From assembly GCA_035936415.1 (NCBI GenBank), contig DASYWD010000300.1:1-42115 (forward strand): a stretch of 42,115 nt of DNA, given 5' to 3'. Below are positions 24,006 to 31,349 of the stretch, piece after piece. The notes beneath the pieces were generated by a model, which did not search any database, had not been told where the DNA came from, and worked only from the letters and a program-made list of their open reading frames with translations. Each line of letters begins with the position of its first letter. Position 1 is the stretch's first letter. The position numbers and the translations under genes were made by a program. Source of the stretch: Longimicrobiaceae bacterium. Its GTDB lineage: Bacteria; Gemmatimonadota; Gemmatimonadetes; Longimicrobiales; Longimicrobiaceae.

Positions 24006-24701
24006 ATGCAGCGGGACCTCGGCTACGAGGACGGGCGCCTGCGGGTGCGCCCCGGGGAGCCGCGCACGCTCGGCGCGCCGGGGCTCCACCGGCTGGGGCC
24101 GGACGACGAGCGGGACGGGCTGCTCTACCTGCCCGCCTGCCACCTGGCGAACCGCCCGGCGCCGCTCGCGGTGATGCTCCACGGCGCGGGCGGGAACGCG
24201 CAGCACGGGCTGGTCCCGCTGATGCCGCTGGCGGACGAGGCCGGGATCGTCCTCCTCGCCACGGAGTCGCGCGGGCAGACGTGGGACGTCATCATGGGCG
24301 GCTTCGGGCCGGACGTGGAGGTGCTGGACCGCGCGCTGCTGGAGACCTTCGACCGCTGCGCGGTGGACCCCGCCCGCCTGGCGGTGGGCGGCTTCTCCGA
24401 CGGGGCGTCGTACGCGCTCTCCCTGGGGATCACCAACGGCGACCTGTTCACGCACGTGATCGCCTTCTCGCCCGGCTTCCTGGCGCCCGCGGGGCAGGAG
24501 GGGGCGCCGCGGCTCTTCGTCTCGCACGGCAGGGGCGACCGGGTGCTCCCCGTGGAGGCGTGCAGCCGGAAGATCGTGCCGCGGGTGCAGAGCGTGGGGT
24601 ACGACGTGACCTACCACGAGTTCGAGGGCGGCCACTCGGTCCCGCCGGAGATCGCCCGCGAGGCGGTGGACTGGTTCCTGTCCCGAGGGGGGGAGGGGTA
24701 A
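24006..24701 (+). CDS. Alpha/beta hydrolase, phospholipase/carboxylesterase-like
   Basis: Small cytoplasmic serine hydrolase, 231 aa. The oxyanion-hole segment VMLHGAGGNAQHG is at 57-68, nucleophile Ser131 in GGFSDGASYAL, acid Asp178 in SHGRGDRVLP and catalytic His210 in EFEGGHSVPPE, the complete triad in order. The layout fits the phospholipase/carboxylesterase and dienelactone-hydrolase-like group. Substrate unknown. GGGAGAG lies 5 bases before the ATG. It converges on the minus-strand gene that ends at 24712, with only 10 bases between stops. Confidence 0.85.
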   Translation: MQRDLGYEDGRLRVRPGEPRTLGAPGLHRLGPDDERDGLLYLPACHLANRPAPLAVMLHGAGGNAQHGLVPLMPLADEAGIVLLATESRGQTWDVIMGGFGPDVEVLDRALLETFDRCAVDPARLAVGGFSDGASYALSLGITNGDLFTHVIAFSPGFLAPAGQEGAPRLFVSHGRGDRVLPVEACSRKIVPRVQSVGYDVTYHEFEGGHSVPPEIAREAVDWFLSRGGEG

Positions 24702-24711
24702 GGCGGGGCGG

Positions 24712-25062
24712 TCAGGTCCCGGTGCGGGGGAGCCCCTCGCCGCCCCGTGCGACGGTCCGGAAGCCCAGGAGGTCGCGCTCGAAGCGGTCCGGGTCGCGGG
24801 TGTACTCCGCCGCCCATTCCGCGAACGGGGGGAGCCCCAGCTCCTCGAACGCTGCCCGGATGGTGCGCTCCGCGGGCGAGTACCCGCTCCTGAATGAAAA
24901 CGACCCCGACGCCTCGTCCGGCGTCGGGGTCGCGTCGCTCAGGGCGCCGCGCTCGCTGAGGAGGAACACGTCCTCGGGGCTCAGCGCCAGCAGGTGCTCG
25001 GCGATGCGCGCCGAGCACCAGTCCGAGTACTTGGTGCGGAGCTCTTGGTCCAGGTGCGGCAT
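24712..25062 (-). CDS. Unknown 116-aa protein
   Basis: I do not recognise the family. Soluble, 116 aa, with an N-terminal helical region (MPHLDQELRTKYSDWCSARIAEHLLALSPEDVFLL) and a second conserved-looking segment (SPAERTIRAAFEELGLPPFAEWAAEYTRDPDRFERDL) joined by a Thr/Pro/Ser-rich linker around residues 43-55. It has its own good promoter (25103-25131). The linker DNA forms a 13-bp hairpin followed by TTTTC on the coding strand, a terminator-like structure inside the gene. Downstream it converges with the esterase gene. Confidence 0.7.
   Translation of the reverse strand: MPHLDQELRTKYSDWCSARIAEHLLALSPEDVFLLSERGALSDATPTPDEASGSFSFRSGYSPAERTIRAAFEELGLPPFAEWAAEYTRDPDRFERDLLGFRTVARGGEGLPRTGT
24896..24932 (-). 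terminator. Terminator-like hairpin inside the 116-aa gene
   Basis: Perfect 13-bp stem (24901-24913 with 24920-24932), six-base loop, and on the minus strand a TTTTCATTC tail directly after it. It lies in frame within the coding sequence for residues around 43-55. It may be an attenuator or an evolutionary insertion; it could equally be chance in GC-rich codons, though the T run makes that less likely. Confidence 0.5.
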
Positions 25063-25102
25063 GGGGTGTCCGAGAGCGGTTCTAAGAGCCGTCCCGACCC
25101 CA

Positions 25103-25131
25103 TTTATACGGTCCGCGCGGGGCTACGTCAA
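25103..25131 (-). promoter_or_regulatory. Promoter of the 116-aa gene, overlapping the end of the upstream gene
   Basis: Minus strand: TTGACG (complement of 25126-25131), 17 bases, TATAAA (complement of 25103-25108). The -35 overlaps the last codons and the TAG of the ribbon-helix-helix-like gene. Predicted leader about 34 bases. Confidence 0.75.
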
Positions 25132-25314
25132 CAGTTTCGGCTCCAGGCGGCCCCCCGCGGCCGTCGAGAGCACGTCGAAGATCTCCCTCCGGAGCAGCAC
25201 GTAGCGGAGCCCCTGGCTGAGAACCTCGGGCTGGTTGCGCTGCAGCTCCTCGACCTTGTCGGCGACCTCGGCCGGAAGGGCGAGGCTCAACGTGACCGGA
25301 CGCAGATCTCCCAT
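25123..25314 (-). CDS. 63-aa ribbon-helix-helix-like small protein
   Basis: Short protein beginning MGDLRPVTLSLALPAEVADKV. The pattern of a beta strand (RPVTLSLAL), then two helices (AEVADKVEELQRN and EVLSQGLRYVLLRREIFDVLS), fits a CopG/Arc ribbon-helix-helix DNA-binding dimer; this is a fold guess, not a family match. A longer frame to 25518 has low-complexity sequence before this methionine and passes upstream of the promoter, so ATG 25314 is preferred. It has its own promoter and a leader of about 99 bases. It sits where a parB gene might be expected after parA but bears no resemblance to ParB. Confidence 0.65.
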   Translation of the reverse strand: MGDLRPVTLSLALPAEVADKVEELQRNQPEVLSQGLRYVLLRREIFDVLSTAAGGRLEPKLLT

Positions 25315-25419
25315 CGTGAAACACCCCCCCGGGCAGGTACAGAAAAAGGAGCGATCGTAGCGCCGCGCGCCAGGATCGGATCGGTCGGCGGGAGGGGGCC
25401 GGCGGCCCCCGGGGAGACA

Positions 25420-25448
25420 AGTATAGGGCCCGGCGGGGAGGGAGTCAA
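25420..25448 (-). promoter_or_regulatory. Promoter of the 63-aa protein gene
   Basis: Minus strand: TTGACT (complement of 25443-25448), 17 bases, TATACT (complement of 25420-25425). A near-consensus pair. The predicted leader of about 99 bases contains a small perfect hairpin (GGGGGCC/GGCCCCC around 25394-25410). Confidence 0.75.
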
Positions 25449-25487
25449 CGGGATCCTTCGCATTTCGTAAACGCAATCGAGACAACA

Positions 25488-25501
25488 GCTTACGCGTAAG
25501 C
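25488..25501. repeat. Perfect 14-bp palindrome
   Basis: GCTTACGCGTAAGC reads the same on both strands. It lies in the gap between the parA stop and the promoter of the 63-aa gene, about 40 bases upstream of that -35, in a locally AT-richer stretch. A candidate operator, possibly for the 63-aa protein itself. Confidence 0.5.
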
Positions 25502-25538
25502 CCATGTGGCGGCGGCACTTGCTTGCGAAGGGCATGTT

Positions 25539-25560
25539 CGGGGCGCGGATTACCGCCCCG
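25539..25560 (-). terminator. Candidate terminator after parA
   Basis: CGGGGCG at 25539-25545 pairs with CGCCCCG at 25554-25560, loop of eight bases. A second short hairpin (GGGCC/GGCCC, 25564-25578) lies between it and the parA stop. No T run is present, so this is tentative. Confidence 0.4.
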
Positions 25561-25599
25561 GACGGGCCGTGCAGGCCCCTTCGGAGCGGCTGCCGCGGC

Positions 25600-26397
25600 T
25601 CAACCGGCGGCCCTGCGGGGGAGCTCCGTGGGGCTCGTCCGGCCGATGATCTCCCGCGCGAGGGCGAGGTACGCCTGCGCCCCGGCCGAGTCGATCCGGT
25701 AGGTGAGGACCGGCTGCCCGAACCCCGGAGCCTCGGCCAGCGTCACGTTGCGCGGGATGACGGTCTGGAGGAGCTGGCCGCCGAAGTGCCTGCGGACCTC
25801 CTCGCGCACCTGCCGGGTGAGCCCCAGCCGCTGGTCGACCATGGTGAGGAGCACCCCCTCGATCCGCAGCTCCGGGTTGAGGTGCTGCCGCACCACCCGG
25901 ACGAGGTCCGTGAACTGGGAGAGCCCCTCCAGCGCGAAGAACTCCGGCTGCATGGGCACCACCACCGAGTCGGCGGCGGTGAGGGCGTTCAGCGTCAGGA
26001 CCGAGAAGGAGGGGGAGCAGTCCAGCAGGACGAAATCGTACAGCCCCCGCACGCTGGCGAGCGCGGCGCGCAGGCGGAGCTGCCAGTCCGGCATCTCCGG
26101 CATCTCCACCTCCGCCCCGGCGAGGTCGGTGGTGGTGGGGACCACGTCCAGGAGCGGGAGGTGCGCCGACCGGGTGATCGCCATCCCCAGCGGCGCCATG
26201 TCGAGGAGCACGCTGTAGAGCGACGCGCTCGCCCGGTGCGGGTCCACCCCCAGCCCGCTGGTGGTGTTCCCCTGCGGGTCCATGTCGATGATGAGCGTGC
26301 GGCGCTCGGCGGCGGCCAGGCTGGCGCCGAGGTTGATCGCGGTCGTGGTCTTGCCGACCCCGCCCTTCTGGTTGGCGATGGCGATGACGTGGGACAT
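25600..26397 (-). CDS. parA: ParA/Soj-family chromosome or cargo partitioning ATPase
   Basis: Deviant Walker-A ATPase, 265 aa, that binds DNA as an ATP dimer and positions chromosome origins or other cargo. The Walker A motif KGGVGKTT is at residues 11-18, switch I/Walker A' IDMDPQGNTTSGLG follows at about 36-49, and Walker B is in DFVLLDCSPS. The C terminus ends PTELPRRAAG. ATG 26397 is chosen because it begins directly at SHVIAIANQKGG; the longer frame to 26502 adds an Arg/Pro-rich stretch with no conservation pattern. No parB follows; the next gene on the strand encodes a 63-aa ribbon-helix-helix-like protein with its own promoter. A weak promoter (TTGCCC-N18-TACATT, 26473-26502) precedes it. 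Confidence 0.92.
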   Translation of the reverse strand: MSHVIAIANQKGGVGKTTTAINLGASLAAAERRTLIIDMDPQGNTTSGLGVDPHRASASLYSVLLDMAPLGMAITRSAHLPLLDVVPTTTDLAGAEVEMPEMPDWQLRLRAALASVRGLYDFVLLDCSPSFSVLTLNALTAADSVVVPMQPEFFALEGLSQFTDLVRVVRQHLNPELRIEGVLLTMVDQRLGLTRQVREEVRRHFGGQLLQTVIPRNVTLAEAPGFGQPVLTYRIDSAGAQAYLALAREIIGRTSPTELPRRAAG

Positions 26398-26472
26398 GGC
26401 GCCTGTTCGGCGTGGTGGCCGCCGGGGACGGGAGCGCGCCGGGAGAGCGGTGGCGCGACGGGGGAGCGGAGC

Positions 26473-26502
26473 AATGTAGGCGGCGCCCGCCCTTCCGGGC
26501 AA
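26473..26502 (-). promoter_or_regulatory. Weak candidate promoter for parA
   Basis: Minus strand: TTGCCC (complement of 26497-26502), 18 bases, TACATT (complement of 26473-26478), placed between the HigA-like gene and parA. Four of six matches in each hexamer. Confidence 0.35.
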
Positions 26503-26518
26503 GCTCCGCGCACCGGGG

Positions 26519-27106
26519 CTATCGCTCCTCCGTCTCCATCCCCTGCAGCTCTGACTTGACGCGGGCGTAGCGCTCCGCCTCGCGGAGGAGCCCCCTGCCG
26601 CGCAGGAACTCGCGAAGCAGGGCCGCCTCCCGCAGCTCGCGCCCCTGGCGCGCGACCGCCGCGCGCAGCAGCTCCACCTCCCGGCGGAGCGCCGCTGCCC
26701 CGTCCGCGTCGGCTTCCGCAGCCCTCCCGGACGACTCCGAAGGCCCGTCCTCCCCCGTGGCGCCCACCAGCCTCAGCACCCCGTGCGGCCGCCCGCTCCC
26801 GACGGAGCGAAGCGGCTGGATCCCCTCGATCTCCCGCATCAGCTTCCGGTCGCGGCGCGCGTGCGACAGGTCGTGGCACGCCTGCGACTCCAGCCAGAAC
26901 TCCGGGGTGGTCCCCAGGTAGCGGGCCAGCCGCAGCGCGGAGTCGGCGGTGACGCCGCGGCGCTCGTTCAGGATCTCGTTCAGCCGGCGCCTGGAGATCC
27001 CCAGCCGCACGGCGTGGAGGTCCTGGGCGTCGGGGGAGCCCTGCAGCGCCTCCTTGAGGAGCTGCCCGGGGCTGCGGGGTGCGTCGACGGCGGATGCGGA
27101 GATCAT
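26519..27106 (-). CDS. HigA-like XRE-family regulator with C-terminal coiled coil, no partner toxin
   Basis: 195-aa DNA-binding protein. Residues about 14-80 match HigA/VapI antitoxins: PGQLLKEAL, LHAVRLGISRRRLNEILNERRGVTADSALRLARYLGTTPEFWLESQACHDL, i.e. the helix-turn-helix followed by the family's PEFWLxLQ-type segment. A linker (100-135) leads to an Ala/Glu/Arg-rich helix (about 138-190, LRREVELLRAAVARQG and onward) that looks like a coiled coil and is not part of standard HigA. No HigB-type toxin gene lies on either side, so it is probably a stand-alone transcriptional regulator. It is 121 bases upstream of parA and divergent from ku. Confidence 0.8.
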   Translation of the reverse strand: MISASAVDAPRSPGQLLKEALQGSPDAQDLHAVRLGISRRRLNEILNERRGVTADSALRLARYLGTTPEFWLESQACHDLSHARRDRKLMREIEGIQPLRSVGSGRPHGVLRLVGATGEDGPSESSGRAAEADADGAAALRREVELLRAAVARQGRELREAALLREFLRGRGLLREAERYARVKSELQGMETEER

Positions 27107-27151
27107 CTCTGCTCGGTGGCTGGTCGCGTCGCGGAAGAGAACAGCATTTCC

Positions 27152-27195
27152 CGTGCCCCGGCACGCGGGCTGTTACATGGCCCGTAACCCGTAAC
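27152..27195. promoter_or_regulatory. Repeated operator-like elements between higA-like gene and ku
   Basis: CGTGCC-CC-GGCACG at 27152-27165 is a perfect 6-bp inverted repeat. Next to it GTTAC (27172-27176) faces two copies of GTAAC (27184-27188 and 27191-27195), the latter part of the tandem CCGTAAC repeat. This is the shared upstream region of two divergent genes, so a binding site for the HigA-like regulator is plausible. No confident -35/-10 pair was found. Confidence 0.45.
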
Positions 27196-27290
27196 TGCCG
27201 CTTATATGGGCATTTAGACGAATCTGCGGCATCCGTCTTGCGCTTGGGTCCCGACCCGGCGAGGGCCATCGATCGACATCCGAGGGACTC

Positions 27291-28130
27291 ATGGCGAGCA
27301 CGATCTGGAAGGGTAGCATCAACTTCGGCCTGGTCAACATCCCGGTGGGGCTGCACAGCGCCGTCCGCAGCGAGGGGATCAGCTTCAAGCTCCTGCGCGA
27401 GAAGGACCAGTGCCCCCTGGGGTACGAGCGGGTCTGCAAGGACAAGAAGGGGGAGCCGGTCCCCTGGGACCAGGTGGTGAAGGGCTACGAGTACGAGAAG
27501 GGGAAGTTCGTGGTCATGGCGGAGGAGGACTTCAAGCAGGCGGCGCTCGCCACCTCGAAGACCTTCGACATCCAGGACTTCGTGCGCGAGGACGAGATCG
27601 ACCCGCGCTACTTCGAGAAGCCCTACTACCTGGTGCCCACGGGGCAGGGGGGGAAGGCGTACGCCCTGCTCCGCGAGGCCATGCGCGAGACGGCGACGGT
27701 GGGGATCGGCACCATCACGCTGCGGCAGAAGCAGTACCTGGCCTCGGTGAAGGTGGTGGACGACGCGCTGGTGCTGGACCTGATGCGCTTCGCCACCGAG
27801 GTGATCGACCAGGGCGAGTTCCAGTTCCCGGCCGCGGACGAGATCCGCCCGCAGGAGCTGAAGATGGCGCAGCAGCTGGTCGCCAGCCTGACCACGGACT
27901 TCGAGCCCGGGAAGTACAAGGACGAGTACCAGGCGAACCTGCTGCGGATCATCAACGCCAAGCTCAAGGGGAAGAAGGTCAACCTCAAGGAGGCCCCGGA
28001 GCCGGACACGGCGGGCGTCATCGACCTGATGGAGCGGCTGCAGAAGAGCCTGGAGAAGAAGGGCGGAAAGGCGGCGCCCAGGAAGAAGGCGTCCTCCGGG
28101 AAGAAGACGGCGAAGCGGAAGACGGCCTGA
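27291..28130 (+). CDS. ku: Non-homologous end-joining protein Ku
   Basis: Bacterial Ku, a homodimeric ring that binds broken DNA ends and recruits LigD. 279 aa, typical. It starts MASTIWKGSINFGLVNIPVGLHSAV, the family N terminus, and has the expected KKGEPVPWDQVVKGYEYEKGKFVVM and DPRYFEKPYYLVP segments. The core runs to about residue 225; the C-terminal tail (about 250-279) is rich in Lys, as in Ku proteins that contact LigD and DNA. The stop is 3 bases before the ligD ATG, so the two are one operon. Confidence 0.97.
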   Translation: MASTIWKGSINFGLVNIPVGLHSAVRSEGISFKLLREKDQCPLGYERVCKDKKGEPVPWDQVVKGYEYEKGKFVVMAEEDFKQAALATSKTFDIQDFVREDEIDPRYFEKPYYLVPTGQGGKAYALLREAMRETATVGIGTITLRQKQYLASVKVVDDALVLDLMRFATEVIDQGEFQFPAADEIRPQELKMAQQLVASLTTDFEPGKYKDEYQANLLRIINAKLKGKKVNLKEAPEPDTAGVIDLMERLQKSLEKKGGKAAPRKKASSGKKTAKRKTA

Positions 28131-28133
28131 TCC

Positions 28134-30812
28134 ATGGCAGGGACCCGCCTCGCCGAGTACCGCCGCAAGCGGGACTTCCGCCGGACGCCGGAGCCGCGCG
28201 GCACCGGCTCGCCGACCGGCGCGAAGGGGCTCGCCTTCGTGGTGCAGAAGCACGCCGCCAGCCACCTCCACTACGACCTGCGGCTGGAGGTGGACGGGGT
28301 GATGAAGAGCTGGGCGGTGCCCAGGGGCCCCAGCCTGGACCCGGCCGTGAAGCGGCTGGCCGTGGAGGTGGAGGACCACCCCATGGAGTACAACGCGTTC
28401 GAGGGGACGATCCCGAAGGGGGAGTACGGCGGCGGGACGGTGATGCTCTGGGACCGCGGCACCTACGCCCCGGACGACCTGGAGGCGGGTGAGGACCCCG
28501 AGCGGGCGATGCGGGCGGGGCTGCGCCGGGGGAAGCTCAGCGTCACCTTTCACGGCGAGCGGCTGCGCGGCTCGTGGGCGCTGGTGCGGACGCGCCGCGG
28601 CGACGACGAGGACGGCAAGCCGCAGTGGCTGCTGATCAAGCACGAGGACCCCGCCGCCGACGCCGCGCGCGACCTCACGGCCGAGGCGACGACCTCGGTG
28701 GCTACCGGGCGCAGCATGGAGGAGATCGCCGCCGGGAAGGGCGGGCGGCGCACCTGGCGCTCCAACCGCTCGAAGCCGGCGGCCCCGGCCGGCGCCCCCG
28801 CGCGCGAAGCGCCCACCCTCCCGGACGCGTCCGCGTTGCGGCCGATGCTCGCCACCTCCGGAACGGAGGCGCCCGAAGGCGCGGGGTGGACCTTCGAGCC
28901 CAAGTACGACGGGATCCGGGTGCTGGCCTTCGCCACGCCGGACGCCGCGGTGCTGCTGACGCGCAACGGCAACGACAAGGCGCGGCAGTTCCCGGAGGCC
29001 GCGGAGGCGGCGCGCGCCCTCGCGGCGGAGGCGGAGCGCCCCGTGGTGCTGGACGGCGAGGTCGTGGCGGTCTCGGGAGGGCGGGCGGGACGCTTCGGGG
29101 AGCTGCAGGGGCGGATGCACCTGGAGGACGCGCGGGAGATCCGCCGCGGGGCGGAGGAGGCGCCGGTCTCGCTGGTCGCCTTCGACCTGCTGGTGGACGG
29201 CGACGAGGTGCTCCTGGCGGAGCCGTGGACGGAGCGCCGGGCCGCGCTGGAGGCGCTGCTCGGCGGGCGCGCCACGGAGCGGCTCTGGCTGGGCGAGACG
29301 GAGGCGGACCCCGACGCGCTGGCGCGGCGTGCCCGGGCGGAGGGGTGGGAGGGGATCGTGGCGAAGCGGACGGACGCAGCGTACGAGCCGGGGCGCCGCT
29401 CCTCCGCCTGGCGCAAGCTGAAGCTGGAGAACACGCAGGAGTTCGTGGTGGGCGGGTGGACGGAGCCGCGCAACACCCGGCAGCACATCGGGGCGCTGCT
29501 GCTGGGCTACTACGACCCCGCGGGGAAGCTGGTGTACGCGGGGCACACGGGGACGGGGCTCACCCGCGCCGGCCTGGCCGACATGGCGCGCCGGCTCCGC
29601 CCGCTGGAGCGGAAGACCCCGCCCTTCTCCAGCCGCCCGCAGACGAACCAGCCGGCGCACTGGGTGACGCCGCGCGTGGTGGTGGAGGTCCGCTTCAACG
29701 AATGGACGGCGGACGGCAAGCTCCGCCAGCCGGTCTTCCGCGGCGTCCGCGACGACAAGGACCCCAAGGAGGTGGTGCGGGAGCCCGTCGGCGGCGCTCC
29801 GGCTCCAGAGCCTCCCGCTTCGGCAAAGCAGAAGCGGCGGGGTCGCCGCGCGGCCGGCAGGGGCGCCGCGGACGTGGTGGAGCAGGTCGCCGCGGTCCGG
29901 GAGGGCGGGGGCGACGGGGTGCTGGAGCTGCCCGAGGGAAGGCTGGAGGTGTCCAGCCTGGGGAAGACGTTCTTCCCCCGTCCGAAACGGACGAAGGGGG
30001 ACCTCCTGGACTACTACGCCCGGATGTCCGATCTTGTCCTCCCCGCCATGCAGGACCGGCCGCTGGTGCTCAGGCGCTTCCCCGACGGGATCCGGGGGGA
30101 AGCGTTCTACCAGCAGTCCGCCCCCGAATCGGTGCCCCCGGGGGTGCGGGTGGAGGCGCTGGTGAGCGAGGAGGGGGAGCCGCAGCGCCGCTTCGTGGGC
30201 GGGAACCTGGCGACGCTGCTCTACACCGTCCAGCTCGGGGCAGTCTCCTACGATCCCTGGCACTCGCGGGTGGGGCGGCTGGAGTTCGCGGACTACACCA
30301 TCCTGGACCTGGACCCCGGGCCCGGCGCCGGTTTCCGCACGGTCGTGCAGGTGGCGCGCTGGATCCGGGAGGAGCTGGACGGCTTCGGGCTGCACGGCGC
30401 GCTGAAGACGTCGGGCTCGTCGGGGCTGCACGTCTACCTTCCTCTCCCTCCGAAGACGCCGCTGGAGGCCGCCACACTGGTGGCGCAGATCGTCGCGACG
30501 CGCGTGGCCGCCCTCCACCCGGAGGCCGCCACGGTCGAGCGGATGACGCGCCGCCGCCCGAAAGGCACCGTCTACGTGGACTACCTGCAGAACATCCTGG
30601 GAAAGACCGTCGCGGGGGTGTACGCGGTGCGCGCCAAGCCGGGCGCCACCGTCTCCACTCCGCTTCGCTGGGACGAGCTCACGGACGACCTGGACTTCCG
30701 GGCGTTCACCATCGACACCGTGCCGGAGCGCGTCGCCGAAGTGGGCGACCTGTGGGCGGAGGCCATGCGCCGCCCGAACAAGCTCGCCGGCCTGCTGAAG
30801 GGGAAGCGATGA
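28134..30812 (+). CDS. ligD: Multifunctional ATP-dependent DNA ligase LigD (PE-LIG-POL)
   Basis: Repair ligase/polymerase for double-strand break joining with Ku. 892 aa with three domains in the order phosphoesterase, ligase, polymerase, as in Pseudomonas and unlike mycobacterial POL-PE-LIG. PE (about 1-175) has HYDLRLE (His46, Asp48) and EDHPMEYNAFEGTIPKGEYGGG. LIG (about 230-560) has the adenylated lysine Lys257 in EPKYDGIRVL, the LVAFDLLVDG and GWEGIVAKR motifs, and an OB-fold ending FNEWTADGKLRQPVF. POL (about 600-890) has the metal-binding LDLDPG (Asp725, Asp727) and SGSSGLHVYLPL. Its TGA overlaps the next ATG (ATGA), so a receiver-like protein is co-translated. Confidence 0.97.
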   Translation: MAGTRLAEYRRKRDFRRTPEPRGTGSPTGAKGLAFVVQKHAASHLHYDLRLEVDGVMKSWAVPRGPSLDPAVKRLAVEVEDHPMEYNAFEGTIPKGEYGGGTVMLWDRGTYAPDDLEAGEDPERAMRAGLRRGKLSVTFHGERLRGSWALVRTRRGDDEDGKPQWLLIKHEDPAADAARDLTAEATTSVATGRSMEEIAAGKGGRRTWRSNRSKPAAPAGAPAREAPTLPDASALRPMLATSGTEAPEGAGWTFEPKYDGIRVLAFATPDAAVLLTRNGNDKARQFPEAAEAARALAAEAERPVVLDGEVVAVSGGRAGRFGELQGRMHLEDAREIRRGAEEAPVSLVAFDLLVDGDEVLLAEPWTERRAALEALLGGRATERLWLGETEADPDALARRARAEGWEGIVAKRTDAAYEPGRRSSAWRKLKLENTQEFVVGGWTEPRNTRQHIGALLLGYYDPAGKLVYAGHTGTGLTRAGLADMARRLRPLERKTPPFSSRPQTNQPAHWVTPRVVVEVRFNEWTADGKLRQPVFRGVRDDKDPKEVVREPVGGAPAPEPPASAKQKRRGRRAAGRGAADVVEQVAAVREGGGDGVLELPEGRLEVSSLGKTFFPRPKRTKGDLLDYYARMSDLVLPAMQDRPLVLRRFPDGIRGEAFYQQSAPESVPPGVRVEALVSEEGEPQRRFVGGNLATLLYTVQLGAVSYDPWHSRVGRLEFADYTILDLDPGPGAGFRTVVQVARWIREELDGFGLHGALKTSGSSGLHVYLPLPPKTPLEAATLVAQIVATRVAALHPEAATVERMTRRRPKGTVYVDYLQNILGKTVAGVYAVRAKPGATVSTPLRWDELTDDLDFRAFTIDTVPERVAEVGDLWAEAMRRPNKLAGLLKGKR

Positions 30813-31267
30813 CTCGCCTGCTGCTGGGCGCAGACCGGTCCGCGGAGATCGCCGCCGCGGTGGACGCGGTGTGGGAGGAGGCGGAGCGCCGCCCCACCGC
30901 GCTGCTCGCCATCGCGGACGAGCCGCTGCGCGGTGAGGTGCGCCGGATCCTGGTGCGGGGATGGTTCACGGTGGTGGAGCCGCCGGAGGGGGAGCTTCGG
31001 CCCGCCGGGGAGGACCCGGCGGCCGGGGCGGTGCTGGCGGACCTGCGCACGCCGGCCGGCTGGGACGGGGTCCGCCGGCTCCGGCTGGACCCGCGGGCCG
31101 GGCGCATCCCCGTGGTGGGGCTGGTGTCGGCGCCGCGCGAGGCGGACCGCTCGCGGGCGCGGCAGCTCGGGGTCGCCTGCCTGGTGCCGGTGCCGTTTGC
31201 GCCGGAGGGGCTGCTGGCGGTCATGGAGCGGGTGACGGAGGGGCCGGCGCGGGACGACCGCGGATGA
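30809..31267 (+). CDS. Degenerate receiver-domain protein coupled to ligD (copy 1)
   Basis: 152-aa protein whose ATG overlaps the ligD stop. A short N-terminal helix (VDAVWEEAERRPT) precedes a CheY-like pattern: strand ALLAIADEPLRGEVRRIL with Asp37, strand VVLADLR-type with Asp78 at the phosphoacceptor position, PVVGLVSAPREADRSRARQLG with Ser107, and a final VPVPFAPEGLLAVME. The conserved lysine before PF is replaced by valine, so phosphorylation may be lost. It is a paralog of the gene at 31350: both share WEEAxRRPT, FTVVEPPxGEL and the same C-terminal helix. No output domain. Role in repair unknown; position makes a link to NHEJ plausible. Confidence 0.8.
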   Translation: MTRLLLGADRSAEIAAAVDAVWEEAERRPTALLAIADEPLRGEVRRILVRGWFTVVEPPEGELRPAGEDPAAGAVLADLRTPAGWDGVRRLRLDPRAGRIPVVGLVSAPREADRSRARQLGVACLVPVPFAPEGLLAVMERVTEGPARDDRG

Positions 31268-31349
31268 TCGCCAGGATCGCGGTGCCAGAGGGTGTCTTCC
31301 GGGGGGGCGGTCTGCCCTTCCGGCTCACCGCCGCGCTGCGGAGGAGCCG

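Noticed and set aside
25309-25325. CGTGAAACA near parA, resembling half of a parS site
   Set aside because: Only one half matches TGTTTCACGTGAAACA; the other half is CTCCCAT. It also overlaps the start codon of the 63-aa gene.
26519-27106. Complete HigBA toxin-antitoxin module
   Set aside because: No RelE/HigB-like gene on either side of the HigA-like gene; the neighbours are parA and ku.
27181-27195. Tandem CCGTAAC as a possible CRISPR or iteron array
   Set aside because: Only two short units without spacers; treated as an operator-like repeat.
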